Source: Pelagomonas calceolata (Eukaryota; Sar; Pelagophyceae; Pelagomonadales; Pelagomonadaceae). From it: DNA of 64,000 bases. The stretch lies in assembly GCA_918797485.1 (NCBI GenBank), contig CAKKNE010000002.1, positions 896,501 through 960,500 of the forward strand, given 5' to 3'. Every line of letters starts with the position of its first letter. Positions within the stretch are counted from its first letter, which is position 1. A program made the translations under genes and the position numbers. Below are positions 40,410-51,158 of this stretch, piece after piece. The notes beneath the pieces are model-generated. The model searched no databases, was not told where the DNA came from, and saw only the letters and a program-made list of their open reading frames with translations.

Positions 40410-43078
40410 ATGCCTTGCAGCAACTTCGGCACGGCTCAGACAGCATGGACTCACGATACTGATCTTGGATTGTTGAGCAGAAGGTCGTGGTCCTTCGCGA
40501 ACTACACTGGTGGCTCCGAGGCTCGTGGAGACGCATGGGCAGGGCCCTCGCGGTTGGTCGCCGCGCGCCCATGCGATTCGCTCCCGTTCAAATACGAGCT
40601 CCTCGGCGTGCCTTGGACGGCAAACGACGTTTCATCTGTTAGCTCTGGATTAGTCAGCTTCGAGGCTCGTGGAGACGCATGGGCAGGGCCCTCGCGGTTG
40701 GTCGCCGCGCGCCCATGCGATTCGCTCCCGTTCAAATACGAGCTCCTCGGCGTGCCTTGGACGGCAAACGACGTTTCATCTGTTAGCTCTGGATTAGTCA
40801 GCTCCGAGGCTCGTGGGAGCGCATGGGCAGGGCCCTCGCGGTTGGTCGCCGCGCGCCCATGCGATTCGCTCCCGTTCAAATACGAGCTCCTCGGCGTGCC
40901 TTGGACGGCAAACGACGTTTTATGTGATGCTCTGGATTAGTCAGCTTCGAGGCTCGTGGAGACGCATGGGCAGGGCCCTCGCGGTTGGTCGCCGCGCGCC
41001 CATGCGATTCGCTCCCGTTCAAATACGAGCTCCTCGGCGTGCCTTGGACGGCAAACGACGTTTCATCTGTTAGCTCTGGATTAGTCAGCTCCGAGGCTCG
41101 TGGAGACGCATGGGCAGGGCCCTCGCGGTTGGTCGCCGCGCGCCCATGCGATTCGCTCCCGTTCAAATACGAGCTCCTCGGCGTGCCTTGGACGGCAAAC
41201 GACGTTTTATGTGATAGCTCTGGATTAGTCAGCTTCGAGGCTCGTGGAGACGCATGGGCAGGGCCCTCGCGGTTGGTCGCCCGCGCGCCCATGCGATTCG
41301 CTCCCGTTCAAATACGAGCTCCTCGGCGTGCCTTGGACGGCAAACGACGTTTTATGTGATAGCTCTGGATTAGTCAGCTTCGAGGCTCGTGGAGCGCATG
41401 GGCAGGGCCCTCGCGGTTGGTCGCCGCGCGCCCATGCGATTCGCTCCCGTTCAAATACGAGCTCCTCGGCGTGCCTTGGACGGCAAACGACGTTTCATCT
41501 GTTAGCTCTGGATTAGTCAGCTTCGAGGCTCGTGGAGGCGCATGGGCAGGGCCCTCGCGGTTGGTCGCCGCGCGCCCATGCGATTCGCTCCCGTTCAAAT
41601 ACGAGCTCCTCGGCGTGCCTTGGACGGCAAACGACGTTTCATCTGTTAGCTCTGGATTAGTCAGCTCCGAGGCTCGTGGAGGCGCGGGCAGGGCCCTCGC
41701 GGTTGGTCGCCGCGCGCCCATGCGATTCGCTCCCGTTCAAATACGAGCTCCTCGGCGTGCCTTGGACGGCAAACGACGTTTTATGTGATGCCTGGATTAG
41801 TCAGCTTCGAGGCTCGTGGAGCGCATGGGCAGGGCCCTCGCGGTTGGTCGCCGCGCGCCCATGCGATTCGCTCCCGTTCAAATACGAGCTCCTCGGCGTG
41901 CCTTGGACGGCAAACGACGTTTCATCTGTTAGCTCTGGATTAGTCAGCTCCGAGGCTCGTGGAGACGCATGGGCAGGGCCCTCGCGGTTGGTCGCCGCGC
42001 GCCCATGCGATTCGCTCCCGTTCAAATACGAGCTCCTCGGCGTGCCTTGGACGGCAAACGACGTTTCATCTGTTAGCTCTGGATTAGTCAGCTCCGAGGC
42101 TCGTGGAGACGCATGGGCAGGGCCCTCGCGGTTGGTCGCCGCGCGCCCATGCGATTCGCTCCCGTTCAAATACGAGCTCCTCGGCGTGCCTTGGACGGCA
42201 AACGACGTTTTATGTGATAGCTCTGGATTAGTCAGCTTCGAGGCTCGTGGAGACGCATGGGCAGGGCCCTCGCGGTTGGTCGCCGCGCGCCCATGCGATT
42301 CGCTCCCGTTCAAATACGAGCTCCTCGGCGTGCCTTGGACGGCAAACGACGTTTTATGTGATAGCTCTGGATTAGTCAGCTTCGAGGCTCGTGGAGACGC
42401 ATGGGCAGGGCCCTCGCGGTTGGTCGCCGCGCGCCCATGCGATTCGCTCCCGTTCAAATACGAGCTCCTCGGCGTGCCTTGGACGGCAAACGACGTTTCA
42501 TCTGTTAGCTCTGGATTAGTCAGCTTCGAGGCTCGTGGAGACGCATGGGCAGGGCCCTCGCGGTTGGTCGCCGCGCGCCCATGCGATTCGCTCCCGTTCA
42601 AATACGAGCTCCTCGGCGTGCCTTGGACGGCAAACGACGTTTCATCTGTTAGCTCTGGATTAGTCAGCTCCGAGGCTCGTGGAGACGCATGGGCAGGGCC
42701 CTCGCGGTTGGTCGCCGCGCGCCCATGCGATTCGCTCCCGTTCAAATACGAGCTCCTCGGCGTGCCTTGGACGGCAAACGACGTTTTATGTGATAGCTCT
42801 GGATTAGTCAGCTTCGAGGCTCGTGGAGGCGGGCAGGGCCCTCGCGGTTGGTCGCCGCGCGCCCATGCGATTCGCTCCCGTTCAAATACGAGCTCCTCGG
42901 CGTGCCTTGGACGGCAAACGACGTTTCATCTGTTAGCTCTGGATTAGTCAGCTCCGAGGCTCGTGGAGACGCATGGGCAGGGCCCTCGCGGTTGGTCGCC
43001 GCGCGCCCATGCGATTCGCTCCCGTTCAAATACGAGCTCCTCGGCGTGCCTTGGACGGCAAACGACGTTTTATGTGAT
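40410..43078 (+). repeat. Tandem array A: 18 copies of a 144-bp repeat
   Basis: After a short unique lead beginning at ATG 40410, units start near 40517 and recur every 143-145 bp. Each full unit has 48 codons in the frame SSGLVSFEARGDAWAG..., then RLVAARPCDSLPFKYELL and GVPWTANDVSSV. Units are almost identical except for indels clustered at the GDAWAG codons and occasional changes at the unit end. The frame is kept across several multi-unit stretches (for example 41,8xx-42,8xx) but shifts at the indels. The opposite strand is also open in places. The chosen frame is favoured because array B differs from it largely at silent positions. The function is unknown. Confidence 0.9.
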
Positions 43079-46000
43079 AGCTCTGGATTGCTCGCCGTCG
43101 AGGCTACTGGAGAGTTATGGGCCGGGCTCCCGCGACTGGTCACCGCTTGCCCGGACCACGTGCTCCCGTCGAAGCGCCAGTTCTTCCACGCTCAATCGAT
43201 ACCGTACGACGTTTTATGTGATAGCTCTGGATTGCTCGCCGTCGAGGCTACTGGAGAGTTATGGGCCGGGCTCCCGCGACTGGTCACCGCTTGCCCGGAC
43301 CACGTGCTCCCGTCGAAGCGCCAGTTCTTCCACGCTCAATCGATACCGCATGACGTTTTTGTGTTCGCGCTCTGGATTGCTCGCCGTCGAGGCTACTGGA
43401 GAGTTATGGGCGGGCTCCGCGACTGGTCACCGCTTGCCCGGACCACGTGCTCCCGTCGAAGCGCCAGTTCTTCCACGCTCAATCGATACCGCGCCACGTT
43501 TTATGTGATAGCTCTGGATTGCTCGCCGTCGAGGCTACTGGGAGTTGCGGGCGGGCTCCGCGACTGGTCACCGCTTGCCCGGACCACGTGCTCCCGTCGA
43601 AGCGCCAGTTCTTCCACGCTCAATCGATACCGTACGACGTTTTATGTGTTAGCTCTGGATTGCTCGCCGTCGAGGCTACTGGAGAGTTATGGGCCGGGCT
43701 CCCGCGACTGGTCACCGCTTGCCCGGACCACGTGCTCCCGTCGAAGCGCCAGTTCTTCCACGCTCAATCGATACCGTACGACGTTTTATGTGTTAGCTCT
43801 GGATTGCTGCCGTCGAGGCTACTGGAGAGTTGCGGGCCGGGCTCCCGCGACTGGTCACCGCTTGCCCGGACCACGTGCTCCCGTCGAAGCGCCAGTTCTT
43901 CCACGCTCAATCGATACCGCACGACGTTTTATGTGATAGCTCTGGATTGCGCCGTCGAGGCTACTGGAGTTGCGGGCGGGCTCCGCGACTGGTCACCGCT
44001 TGCCCGGACCACGTGCTCCCGTCGAAGCGCCAGTTCTTCCACGCTCAATCGATACCGCACGACGTTTTATGTGTTAACCTGTATTGCTCGCCGTCGAGGC
44101 TACTGGAGAGTTATGGGCCGGGCTCCCGCGACTGGTCACCGCTAGCCCGGACCACGTGCTCCCGTCGAAGCGCCAGTTCTTCCACGCTCAATCGATACCG
44201 TACGACGTTTTATGTGATAGCTCTGGATTGCTCGCCGTCGAGGCTACTGGAGAGTTATGGGCCGGGCTCCCGCGACTGGTCACCGCGCGCCCGGACCACG
44301 TGCTCCCGTCGAAGCGCCAGTTCTTCCACGCTCAATCGATACCGTACGACGTTTTATGTGTTAGCTCTGGATTGCCGTCGAGGCTACTGGAGGGTTGGCG
44401 GGCCGGGCTCCCGCGACTGGTCACCGCGCGCCCGGACCACGTGCTCCCGTCGAAGCGCCAGTTCTTCCACGCTCAATCGATACCGCACGACGTTTTATGT
44501 TAGCTCTGGATTGCTCGCCGTCGAGGCTACTGGAGAGTTGCGGGCGGGCTCCCGCGACTGGTCACCGCTTGCCCGGACCACGTGCTCCCGTCGAAGCGCC
44601 AGTTCTTCCACGCTCAATCGATACCGTACGACGTTTTATGTGTTAGCTCTGGATTGCTCGCCGTCGAGGCTACTGGAGAGTTATGGGCCGGGCTCCCGCG
44701 ACTGGTCACCGCTTGCCCGGACCACGTGCTCCCGTCGAAGCGCCAGTTCTTCCACGCTCAACTGATACCGTACGACGTTTTATGTGATAGCTCTGGATTG
44801 CTCGCCGTCGAGGCTACTGGAGAGTTATGGGCCGGGCTCCCGCGACTGGTCACCGCTTGCCCGGACCACGTGCTCCCGTCGAAGCGCCAGTTCTTCCACG
44901 CTCAATCGATACCGTACGACGTTTTATGTGTTAGCTCTGGATTGCTCGCCGTCGAGGCTACTGGAGGTTTGGGGGCCGGGCTCCCGCGACTGGTCACCGC
45001 TTGCCCGGACCACGTGCTCCCGTCGAAGCGCCAGTTCTTCCACGCTCAATCGATACCGTACGACGTTTTATGTGTTAGCTCTGGATTGCTCGCCGTCGAG
45101 GCTACTGGAGAGTTATGGGCCGGGCTCCCGCGACTGGTCACCGCTTGCCCGGACCACGTGCTCCCGTCGAAGCGCCAGTTCTTCCACGCTCAATCGATAC
45201 CGTACGACGTTTTATGTGTTAGCTCTGGATTGCTCGCCGTCGAGGCTACTGGAGGTTGGCGGGCCGGGCTCCGCGACTGGTCACCGCTTGCCCGGACCAC
45301 GTGCTCCCGTCGAAGCGCCAGTTCTTCCACGCTCAATCGATACCGTCACGACGTTTTATGTGTTAGCTCTGGATTGCTCGCCGTCGAGGCTACTGGAGGT
45401 TGGCGGGCCGGGCTCCCGCGACTGGTCACCGCGCGCCCGGACCACGTGCTCCCGTCGAAGCGCCAGTTCTTCCACGCTCAATCGATACCGTACGACGTTT
45501 TATGTGTTAGCTCTGGATTGCTCGCCGTCGAGGCTACTGGAGAGTTATGGGCCGGGCTCCCGCGACTGGTCACCGCTTGCCCGGACCACGTGCTCCCGTC
45601 GAAGCGCCAGTTCTTCCACGCTCAATCGATACCGTACGACGTTTTATGTGTTAGCTCTGGATTGCTCGCCGTCGAGGCTACTGGAGAGTTATGGGCCGGG
45701 CTCCCGCGACTGGTCACCGCTTGCCCGGACCACGTGCTCCCGTCGAAGCGCCAGTTCTTCCACGCTCAATCGATACCGTACGACGTTTTATGTGTTAGCT
45801 CTGGATTGCTCGCCGTCGAGGCTACTGGGAGTTGGCGGGCCGGGCTCCCGCGACTGGTCACCGCTTGCCCGGACCACGTGCTCCCGTCGAAGCGCCAGTT
45901 CTTCCACGCTCAATCGATACCGTCACGACGTTTTATGTGTTAGCTCTGGATTGCTCGCCGTCGAGGCTACTGGAGTTTGCGGGCGGGCTCCCGCGACTGG

Positions 46001-47090
46001 TCACCGCTTGCCCGGACCACGTGCTCCCGTCGAAGCGCCAGTTCTTCCACGCTCAATCGATACCGTCACGACGTTTTATGTGTTAGCTCTGGATTGCTCG
46101 CCGTCGAGGCTACTGGAGAGTTGGCGGGCCGGGCTCCCGCGACTGGTCACCGCTTGCCCGGACCACGTGCTCCCGTCGAAGCGCCAGTTCTTCCACGCTC
46201 AATCGATACCGTACGACGTTTTATGTGTTAGCTCTGGATTGCTCGCCGTCGAGGCTACTGGAGAGTTATGGGCCGGGCTCCCGCGACTGGTCACCGCGCG
46301 CCCGGACCACGTGCTCCCGTCGAAGCGCCAGTTCTTCCACGCTCAATCGATACCGTACGACGTTTTATGTGTTAGCTCTGGATTGCTCGCCGTCGAGGCT
46401 ACTGGAGAGTTATGGGCCGGGCTCCCGCGACTGGTCACCGCTTGCCCGGACCACGTGCTCCCGTCGAAGCGCCAGTTCTTCCACGCTCAACTGATACCGT
46501 ACGACGTTTTATGTGTTAGCTCTGGATTGCTCGCCGTCGAGGCTACTGGAGAGTTATGGGCCGGGCTCCCGCGACTGGTCACCGCTTGCCCGGACCACGT
46601 GCTCCCGTCGAAGCGCCAGTTCTTCCACGCTCAATCGATACCGTACGACGTTTTATGTGTTAGCTCTGGATTGCTCGCCGTCGAGGCTACTGGAGAGTTA
46701 TGGGCCGGGCTCCCGCGACTGGTCACCGCTTGCCCGGACCACGTGCTCCCGTCGAAGCGCCAGTTCTTCCACGCTCAATCGATACCGTACGACGTTTTAT
46801 GTGTTAGCTCTGGATTGCTCGCCGTCGAGGCTACTGGAGAGTTATGGGCCGGGCTCCCGCGACTGGTCACCGCGCGCCCGGACCACGTGCTCCCGTCGAA
46901 GCGCCAGTTCTTCCACGCTCAATCGATACCGTACGACGTTTTATGTGTTAGCTCTGGATTGCTCGCCGTCGAGGCTACTGGAGAGTTATGGGCCGGGCTC
47001 CCGCGACTGGTCACCGCTTGCCCGGACCACGTGCTCCCGTCGAAGCGCCAGTTCTTCCACGCTCAACTGATACCGTACGACGTTTCATCT
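43079..47090 (+). repeat. Tandem array B: 28 copies of a related 144-bp repeat
   Basis: This array abuts array A exactly at an AGCTCTGGATT unit boundary. The unit encodes SSGLLAVEATGELWAG, LPRLVTACPDHVLPSKRQ and FFHAQSIPYDVLCV (48 residues) and aligns end to end with the array A unit, sharing SSGL, EA-G, WAG, PRLV and the final DV. Units are near-identical apart from indels centred on GAGTTATGGGCCGGGCTCC. Minor variants are GCTTGC/GCGCGC and TCGATACC/CTGATACC. The last unit ends GACGTTTCATCTG, the array A type of ending. Two forward frames are open over long stretches (up to 853 codons), so coding status is uncertain. Confidence 0.9.
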
Positions 47091-47475
47091 GATAGAGGAT
47101 CTGCGGGCGTCGAGCTCACACGACACGCATATCACCATCGCAGCAGCGCTGCTACGTGTGTCCAGGCCTCCCAGAAATCTCGCATTACGAGTCTTTGCTT
47201 GGGCCCTAGATCATGTGTTAGCCGCCGTCCATGCTCGAGAACTGCTCCATTATCTGTCTGCACGATTTCGAGGGCGACGCCTCGGTGCAATCGCCATGGC
47301 ACTCTGTCGCGCACCCCGGCACGATTGACTTGCCGTCCGAAATAGACTTTTACAAAGGCGAGCCAAAATCTTTGGCCGCCGACGCTTGACGCTGAAGCGG
47401 AGGCACACGTCTCGCTGGATGCATCGTCGTAGCGTGTGCCGCAGGAAGATGGCCTGTGTGGCGATGGGCCGCGTC
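47091..47475. other. Unique segment between array B and glycosyltransferase 2
   Basis: No named feature. One forward frame is open from within the last repeat unit to a TGA near 47328 and has a protein-like, Leu/Ala/Arg-rich sequence (LALRVFAWALDHVLAAVHAREL). It may be the C-terminal part of a repeat protein, but frame shifts in the array prevent a firm link. Confidence 0.3.
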
Positions 47476-48470
47476 GGGCTTCCCGCCGTCGTATTGCTCG
47501 CATTCCGCCACCGAATGCGGAGCTCATCGAAATCGCCTTAGTTCAGCAGGCGGTAATAGAACCAGACAACTCAGACGACGATGCCTTCCTACAAGAAGCA
47601 AACCTTGCTATGGCACAACGAAAAAGATTAATCTTCATGTTCTGGGAGTGCGAAGAGGGCAAGCCTGTGCCTGACATTGTTAAGGCATGCAAACAGAGGT
47701 TCTACGACTTCGCCGGCGACCGATTTAAGGTCTTCGTGGTCAACAGACACGCTGCCCCCGCGCCGCCTGGCGGCTGGGACCGAAACTGGGGTGAAAAGCC
47801 TCTCGCTCACATCAAGGACTACGTGTCGTTTTATCTTGTCAAAACTTTTGGAGGAATCTGGTTCGACGCGAGTATCATACTGCTCAAGCCCATTGATGAA
47901 ATATTCGACCTTAAGTTGAAAAAGTTCCAGGGCTGGTATGCGCCGGGCTCCGATGGCAGGAGGGCCGAGAACTGGGCGTTTTTTGCACCTCCCGAGTGCC
48001 CGATCATGCAGTCGTGGTACGACAAGGTCTACCATTATCTCGAAACCCACGATCGCATAGAAGAGTATTTATGGCAGCACGACATCTTTGAACAATAAAT
48101 GGTGCCAGAAATTGCGCAGAATGAAGATTTGCAAAAACGCATCATCCTTCGTAGTCCGTTTGGAATTCTCGCATGCCCGGCATACGCTCCTTATAATGAT
48201 GTAGAAGACAAGTCCGAGTCGCTGCTCAATTTACCGGAATCAAGCTTTCAACAGCCTATGATTAAACTCACTGGTACCGAGCGCAATTTCGCCGAATCGG
48301 CTTTGCACCAGGGCAATTTCGTAAACGATTCACTGCTGCACAAGCTCGTGAGAGTCGTGCGTCCTGAGCTCGAAGGCCGCTTAGATCCGCCGCGTGAATT
48401 ATGGTACTGGCTGCGCCACGAGAATAATGACGTTAAGATTTTTGGAAATGGAAATGCAGGCATGGTTTCC
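47476..48470 (+). pseudogene. Glycosyltransferase copy 2, interrupted
   Basis: A paralog of the gene at 37238-38191 with the same landmarks: LIFMFWE, CKQRFYDFAGDRFKVFVV, PPGGWDRNW, HIKDYVSFYLVKTFGGIWFDASIILLKP, ENWAFFAPPECPIMQSWY and LWQHDIF. An in-frame TAA at 48096-48098 lies just after LWQHDIF, where copy 1 continues, and similarity resumes in the same frame afterwards (MVPEIAQ, then PMIKLTGTERNFAESALHQG). Upstream the frame is blocked by a TAG at 47430 and there is no clear ATG before the conserved part. It is either a recently disabled copy or uses read-through or splicing. Base composition is AT-leaning, as in copy 1. Confidence 0.65.
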
Positions 48471-48539
48471 AGCGAATATCGTTACAAGTTCTGCCAAGGT
48501 ACCACAAAAACCGCCATGGTCTCAAATCGCTCGGCTAAT

Positions 48540-49238
48540 CAAACTGAGGTGAAGGGACCCACCGTACGCCAATTCTGCCTCGCAGTCCGCGGCCCGCCAC
48601 CACGCAGTAAAAAAGTGAAGAGATGGGCTGCGTGTTACACGGGAGACCGAGATGGTGATTTGAGCACGCACCATCTGTACTGGCGGCCGTGGGGCTACTG
48701 GACTAAAGGTAGGCAATAGCAACTGCGCGACAACCTGTGGAACGATTCCGTGGGGCCCGACGAGACGTGGGTGCCAGTCATCTCGCCGGTCGACGGGACT
48801 CTGGTCAAGGGCTGGTTCGCGAGCTCCTGCGGCGCCATCATGAAAAATGACGGCACGATTGATCGGGGGACTCCTCGTACTGGTAAAGACAAGGGCATGT
48901 TCCAAATGACCTTCCCGTTTGGTCGGGGACATTTGGTCCATCGCGTCACCTGCACGTCGTTCCACGGCCATAGGGATACGGATTTGTGGTGTGTCGATCA
49001 TATTTTAACCCGCAGTCATCACCCGGACGAGCAGTTTCCCGGCCGCTCAAGCAACCTGCGATGGCTCCCGAAACACAAAGAGCTAGCCGCTCGAGTCGGC
49101 CTGCCGACGAACGCGGCGAGAAAAGATGGGGAGCCGTGGCGGTTTGATCAATATAAACTAGTAGCGGCCGAGAAGAATGGCATTCCCTACTGGATTCGCC
49201 AGGTCGGGACTAAAGGCTGGACCTTTGTCCGGTCGTAA
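48540..49238 (+). CDS. HNH-nuclease-like protein segment
   Basis: An in-frame coding segment with a candidate HNH/NUMOD-type domain. DETWVPVISPVDG resembles the W-x-P-I start of NUMOD4. HLVHRVTCTSFHGH, then WCVDHILTRS and SSNLRWLPKHKEL match the H...VDH...N..NLRW core of HNH_3 endonucleases found in homing and regulatory proteins. A TAG at 48717 interrupts the frame upstream of the domain, so the true start could be the ATG at 48840 or lie on another exon. It follows the glycosyltransferase remnant in the same reading frame with almost no gap. A DNA-binding or cutting role is inferred from the family only. Confidence 0.5.
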
Positions 49239-50150
49239 GATGCGCTGTACTTCCTCTTCACCGGACTAAGTCCGAGGAACTTTAAACTTACGAAGTACTG
49301 GTTTAAATATCAACTTTACGAGGCCATTGCGCACCGCAAATTTGGCAGCGGGTGTCTACCAGCGTCGGAGAACGAGCTTCGCGGAACCCTCGTTCGGGAA
49401 AGCGACGGTCTGCGATACGAGGTCACGAACACGAAGCCTAAGCCCCCCAACGTCGTCATCGGCGAGTATGAACCCGACCACGCCGCGTACCAGCGCGCCC
49501 TCGCCCCGCGGCCGCGACCGACGCGGATGACGGAGGAATTACCTACAGCTGTCGCTGGATTGGCGAACTGCATGGTCGCATCGGATCCGGAAACTGCGCC
49601 GACTGGCGTAGCAGCGCCACGGCCCACGCCGCCGACCGTCTTCCAACGCGCCGCCACCGCGCGGCCCGCGCCGCGGCCGCGGCCGACGTTGCAGACCGTC
49701 GTACCGCTTCCGGGCCAGTCCATCGAAGAGGCCCTCGAGGAGGCCGAGCTCCGCTACGTCGAGGACTTTCCTGAGGAGTTCATCGGGTCCGACGAGGAGG
49801 AGGCGCCATCACTCTATGCTATTTTTAGAGATGTGGCACCCGAGCTTTTGGCGGACAACGTCGAATCCGATATTTTGAGAGAGGCTGCACCCGAGCTCTT
49901 GCCGGACGAGGCACCCGGCGACGACGCAAGCGCGGACGGCTTGCCCGAGGCCGGCGCTGCGGCGGACGTCGCTCTCCCAAGATGGGACGCCGACGCGGGC
50001 GAGTGGATTCACCCGTCACTGGTGAAGGCGCCGTGTCGCAAGCCAGCGGGTTCGCGGTCACGACCGAGAACCTCCAGCAAACAGGCCGGGCCAAAGCTTC
50101 CGTTACTATCCGATCTCAAGGCAAGGTGTAAGGCGCAAGGTCTCAAATAA
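49239..50150 (+). CDS. Uncharacterised acidic, Pro-rich coding segment
   Basis: The frame is open from just after the stop that ends the HNH segment to TAA at 50148. The first ATG is at 49527 (MTEELPTAVAGL), but codons from 49239 already look coding (FKLTKYWFKYQLYEAIAHRKFG). The segment then has a Pro/Arg-rich stretch and two diverged copies of a short acidic motif (VAPELLADNVESD, AAPELLPDEAPGD), and ends in a basic tail with SDLKARCKAQGLK, which hints at a SAP-like helix. The stop overlaps an AATAAA. Whether it is its own gene or the middle of an HNH-Myb protein is undecided. Confidence 0.4.
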   Translation, partial: DALYFLFTGLSPRNFKLTKYWFKYQLYEAIAHRKFGSGCLPASENELRGTLVRESDGLRYEVTNTKPKPPNVVIGEYEPDHAAYQRALAPRPRPTRMTEELPTAVAGLANCMVASDPETAPTGVAAPRPTPPTVFQRAATARPAPRPRPTLQTVVPLPGQSIEEALEEAELRYVEDFPEEFIGSDEEEAPSLYAIFRDVAPELLADNVESDILREAAPELLPDEAPGDDASADGLPEAGAAADVALPRWDADAGEWIHPSLVKAPCRKPAGSRSRPRTSSKQAGPKLPLLSDLKARCKAQGLK

Positions 50151-50224
50151 AGCGGCTCGCGGCTGGACTTGCTCGCGCGGTTCACAAACCCATCGGAACA
50201 GGACTATGTACACAGCACACGTAG

Positions 50225-50714
50225 CGCCTGGTAGCGCGAGGAGGACGCCGCCCTCGTCAAGCTGGTCGAGCAGCACGGCACGAAGCGCTGGGCGTTAATT
50301 AGTCGAGAACTGAACACGCAGATTTCAGGGATACGAACGTGCAAACAATGTAGGGAAAGGTGGGTATACAAACTGGACCCTACGATAAAGAGCGACCCCT
50401 GGTCGCCGCAGGAGGAGCGCACGATTCGTGATGCGCAGCGGCAGCTGGGCAACAAGTGGGCGGAGATCGCCAAATTACTACCGGGTCGATCGGACCTCGC
50501 CGTCAAGAACTACTGGTACGCGTCCGTCCGTAAAAATCAACGGCGGTTGAAGAAGAAGGAGAAGAAGAAGAAGAAGAAGAAGAAGAAGAAGGACTGCCAG
50601 GACGGCCGGCCGCCGCCGGGAGCCTTGGTCGCCCAGACGCCCACGCGGCCCATCGTCGCGGCGCCGCCACCAAGTGCCGCGCCCGACCCGGCCGCAGCGC
50701 TGGGCCAACACTGA
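50225..50714 (+). CDS. R2R3-type Myb DNA-binding protein segment
   Basis: Two Myb repeats are clear. The first is REEDAALVKLVEQHGTKRWA with CKQCRERW; the second is PWSPQEERTIRDAQRQLGNKW, followed by IAKLLPGRSDLAVKNYWY. Spacing and tryptophans fit R2R3 Myb proteins, which bind DNA and regulate transcription. A TAG lies directly after the first Trp of repeat 1 (TGG TAG CGC GAG), so the start is unclear. It could be a splice acceptor or a nonsense codon. A Lys run encoded by a GAA/GAG microsatellite (50549-50592) and a Pro/Ala tail follow, ending at TGA 50712-50714, which overlaps AATAAA. The frame is the same as the preceding segments. Confidence 0.6.
50549..50592 (+). repeat. GAA/GAG trinucleotide microsatellite
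   Basis: A pure purine run made of AAG/GAG triplets, coding for a Lys-rich stretch directly after the second Myb repeat. Confidence 0.9.
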
Positions 50715-51158
50715 ATAAATACTTTGCATTCGTAACGGCTCCTCGCCCCGCCATACTTCGCGTCGCCCGCCCTGCGGTCCGTTGCTATTTCCCCCGGGCG
50801 GTCCGTTGGGACAGCTGCCCGTGCGAGGCCGGATGCTTCGGGAAAATGCGGAGGGAGGACTCAACGCACGAAGCCGGTGGTCGTCCTTCGGCAAAAGATG
50901 AAACTCCCTAGCGTTTGCTCGGGCTTGGGGGTTTCGCGAGGCCGGGGGCGGGCGCGATATATATGCCTGCGTGTGTTGGAAGCGTGCGCGGCGGAGGAGT
51001 GCCTACTCCCGGACAGAAAGCAACCCGCCTGGAAAAACGCCCGCCGCGGCCCGCGGGGCTCCGCCCACTAGTCCTACGGCCGGGGTATGGATAGCACCGT
51101 AACAATCACGGCGGCCTGAGGCTACAAAAATCTTACACACAAGAACTACTCTAAAGAA
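50715..51158. other. Intergenic 444-bp gap
   Basis: A tail-to-tail gap. It contains one copy of a dispersed motif, GGGGCTCCGCCCACTAGTCC (51055-51074) and AGCACCGTAACAAT (51092-51105), found three more times at 58.7-58.85 kb. No gene was recognised. Confidence 0.45.

Noticed and set aside
40502-42745. Minus-strand open frames through array A
   Set aside because: They are not open in homologous array B, and the substitution pattern between arrays favours the plus-strand frame.
40517-47090. CRISPR array or centromeric satellite
   Set aside because: Units of 144 bp have no repeat/spacer structure, and the nearly strict multiple-of-three period with silent differences between families favours coding origin over a plain satellite.
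47451-47460. CTGTGTGG at 47454 as another introner end
   Set aside because: The match stops after eight bases and there is no partner terminus or target duplication nearby.
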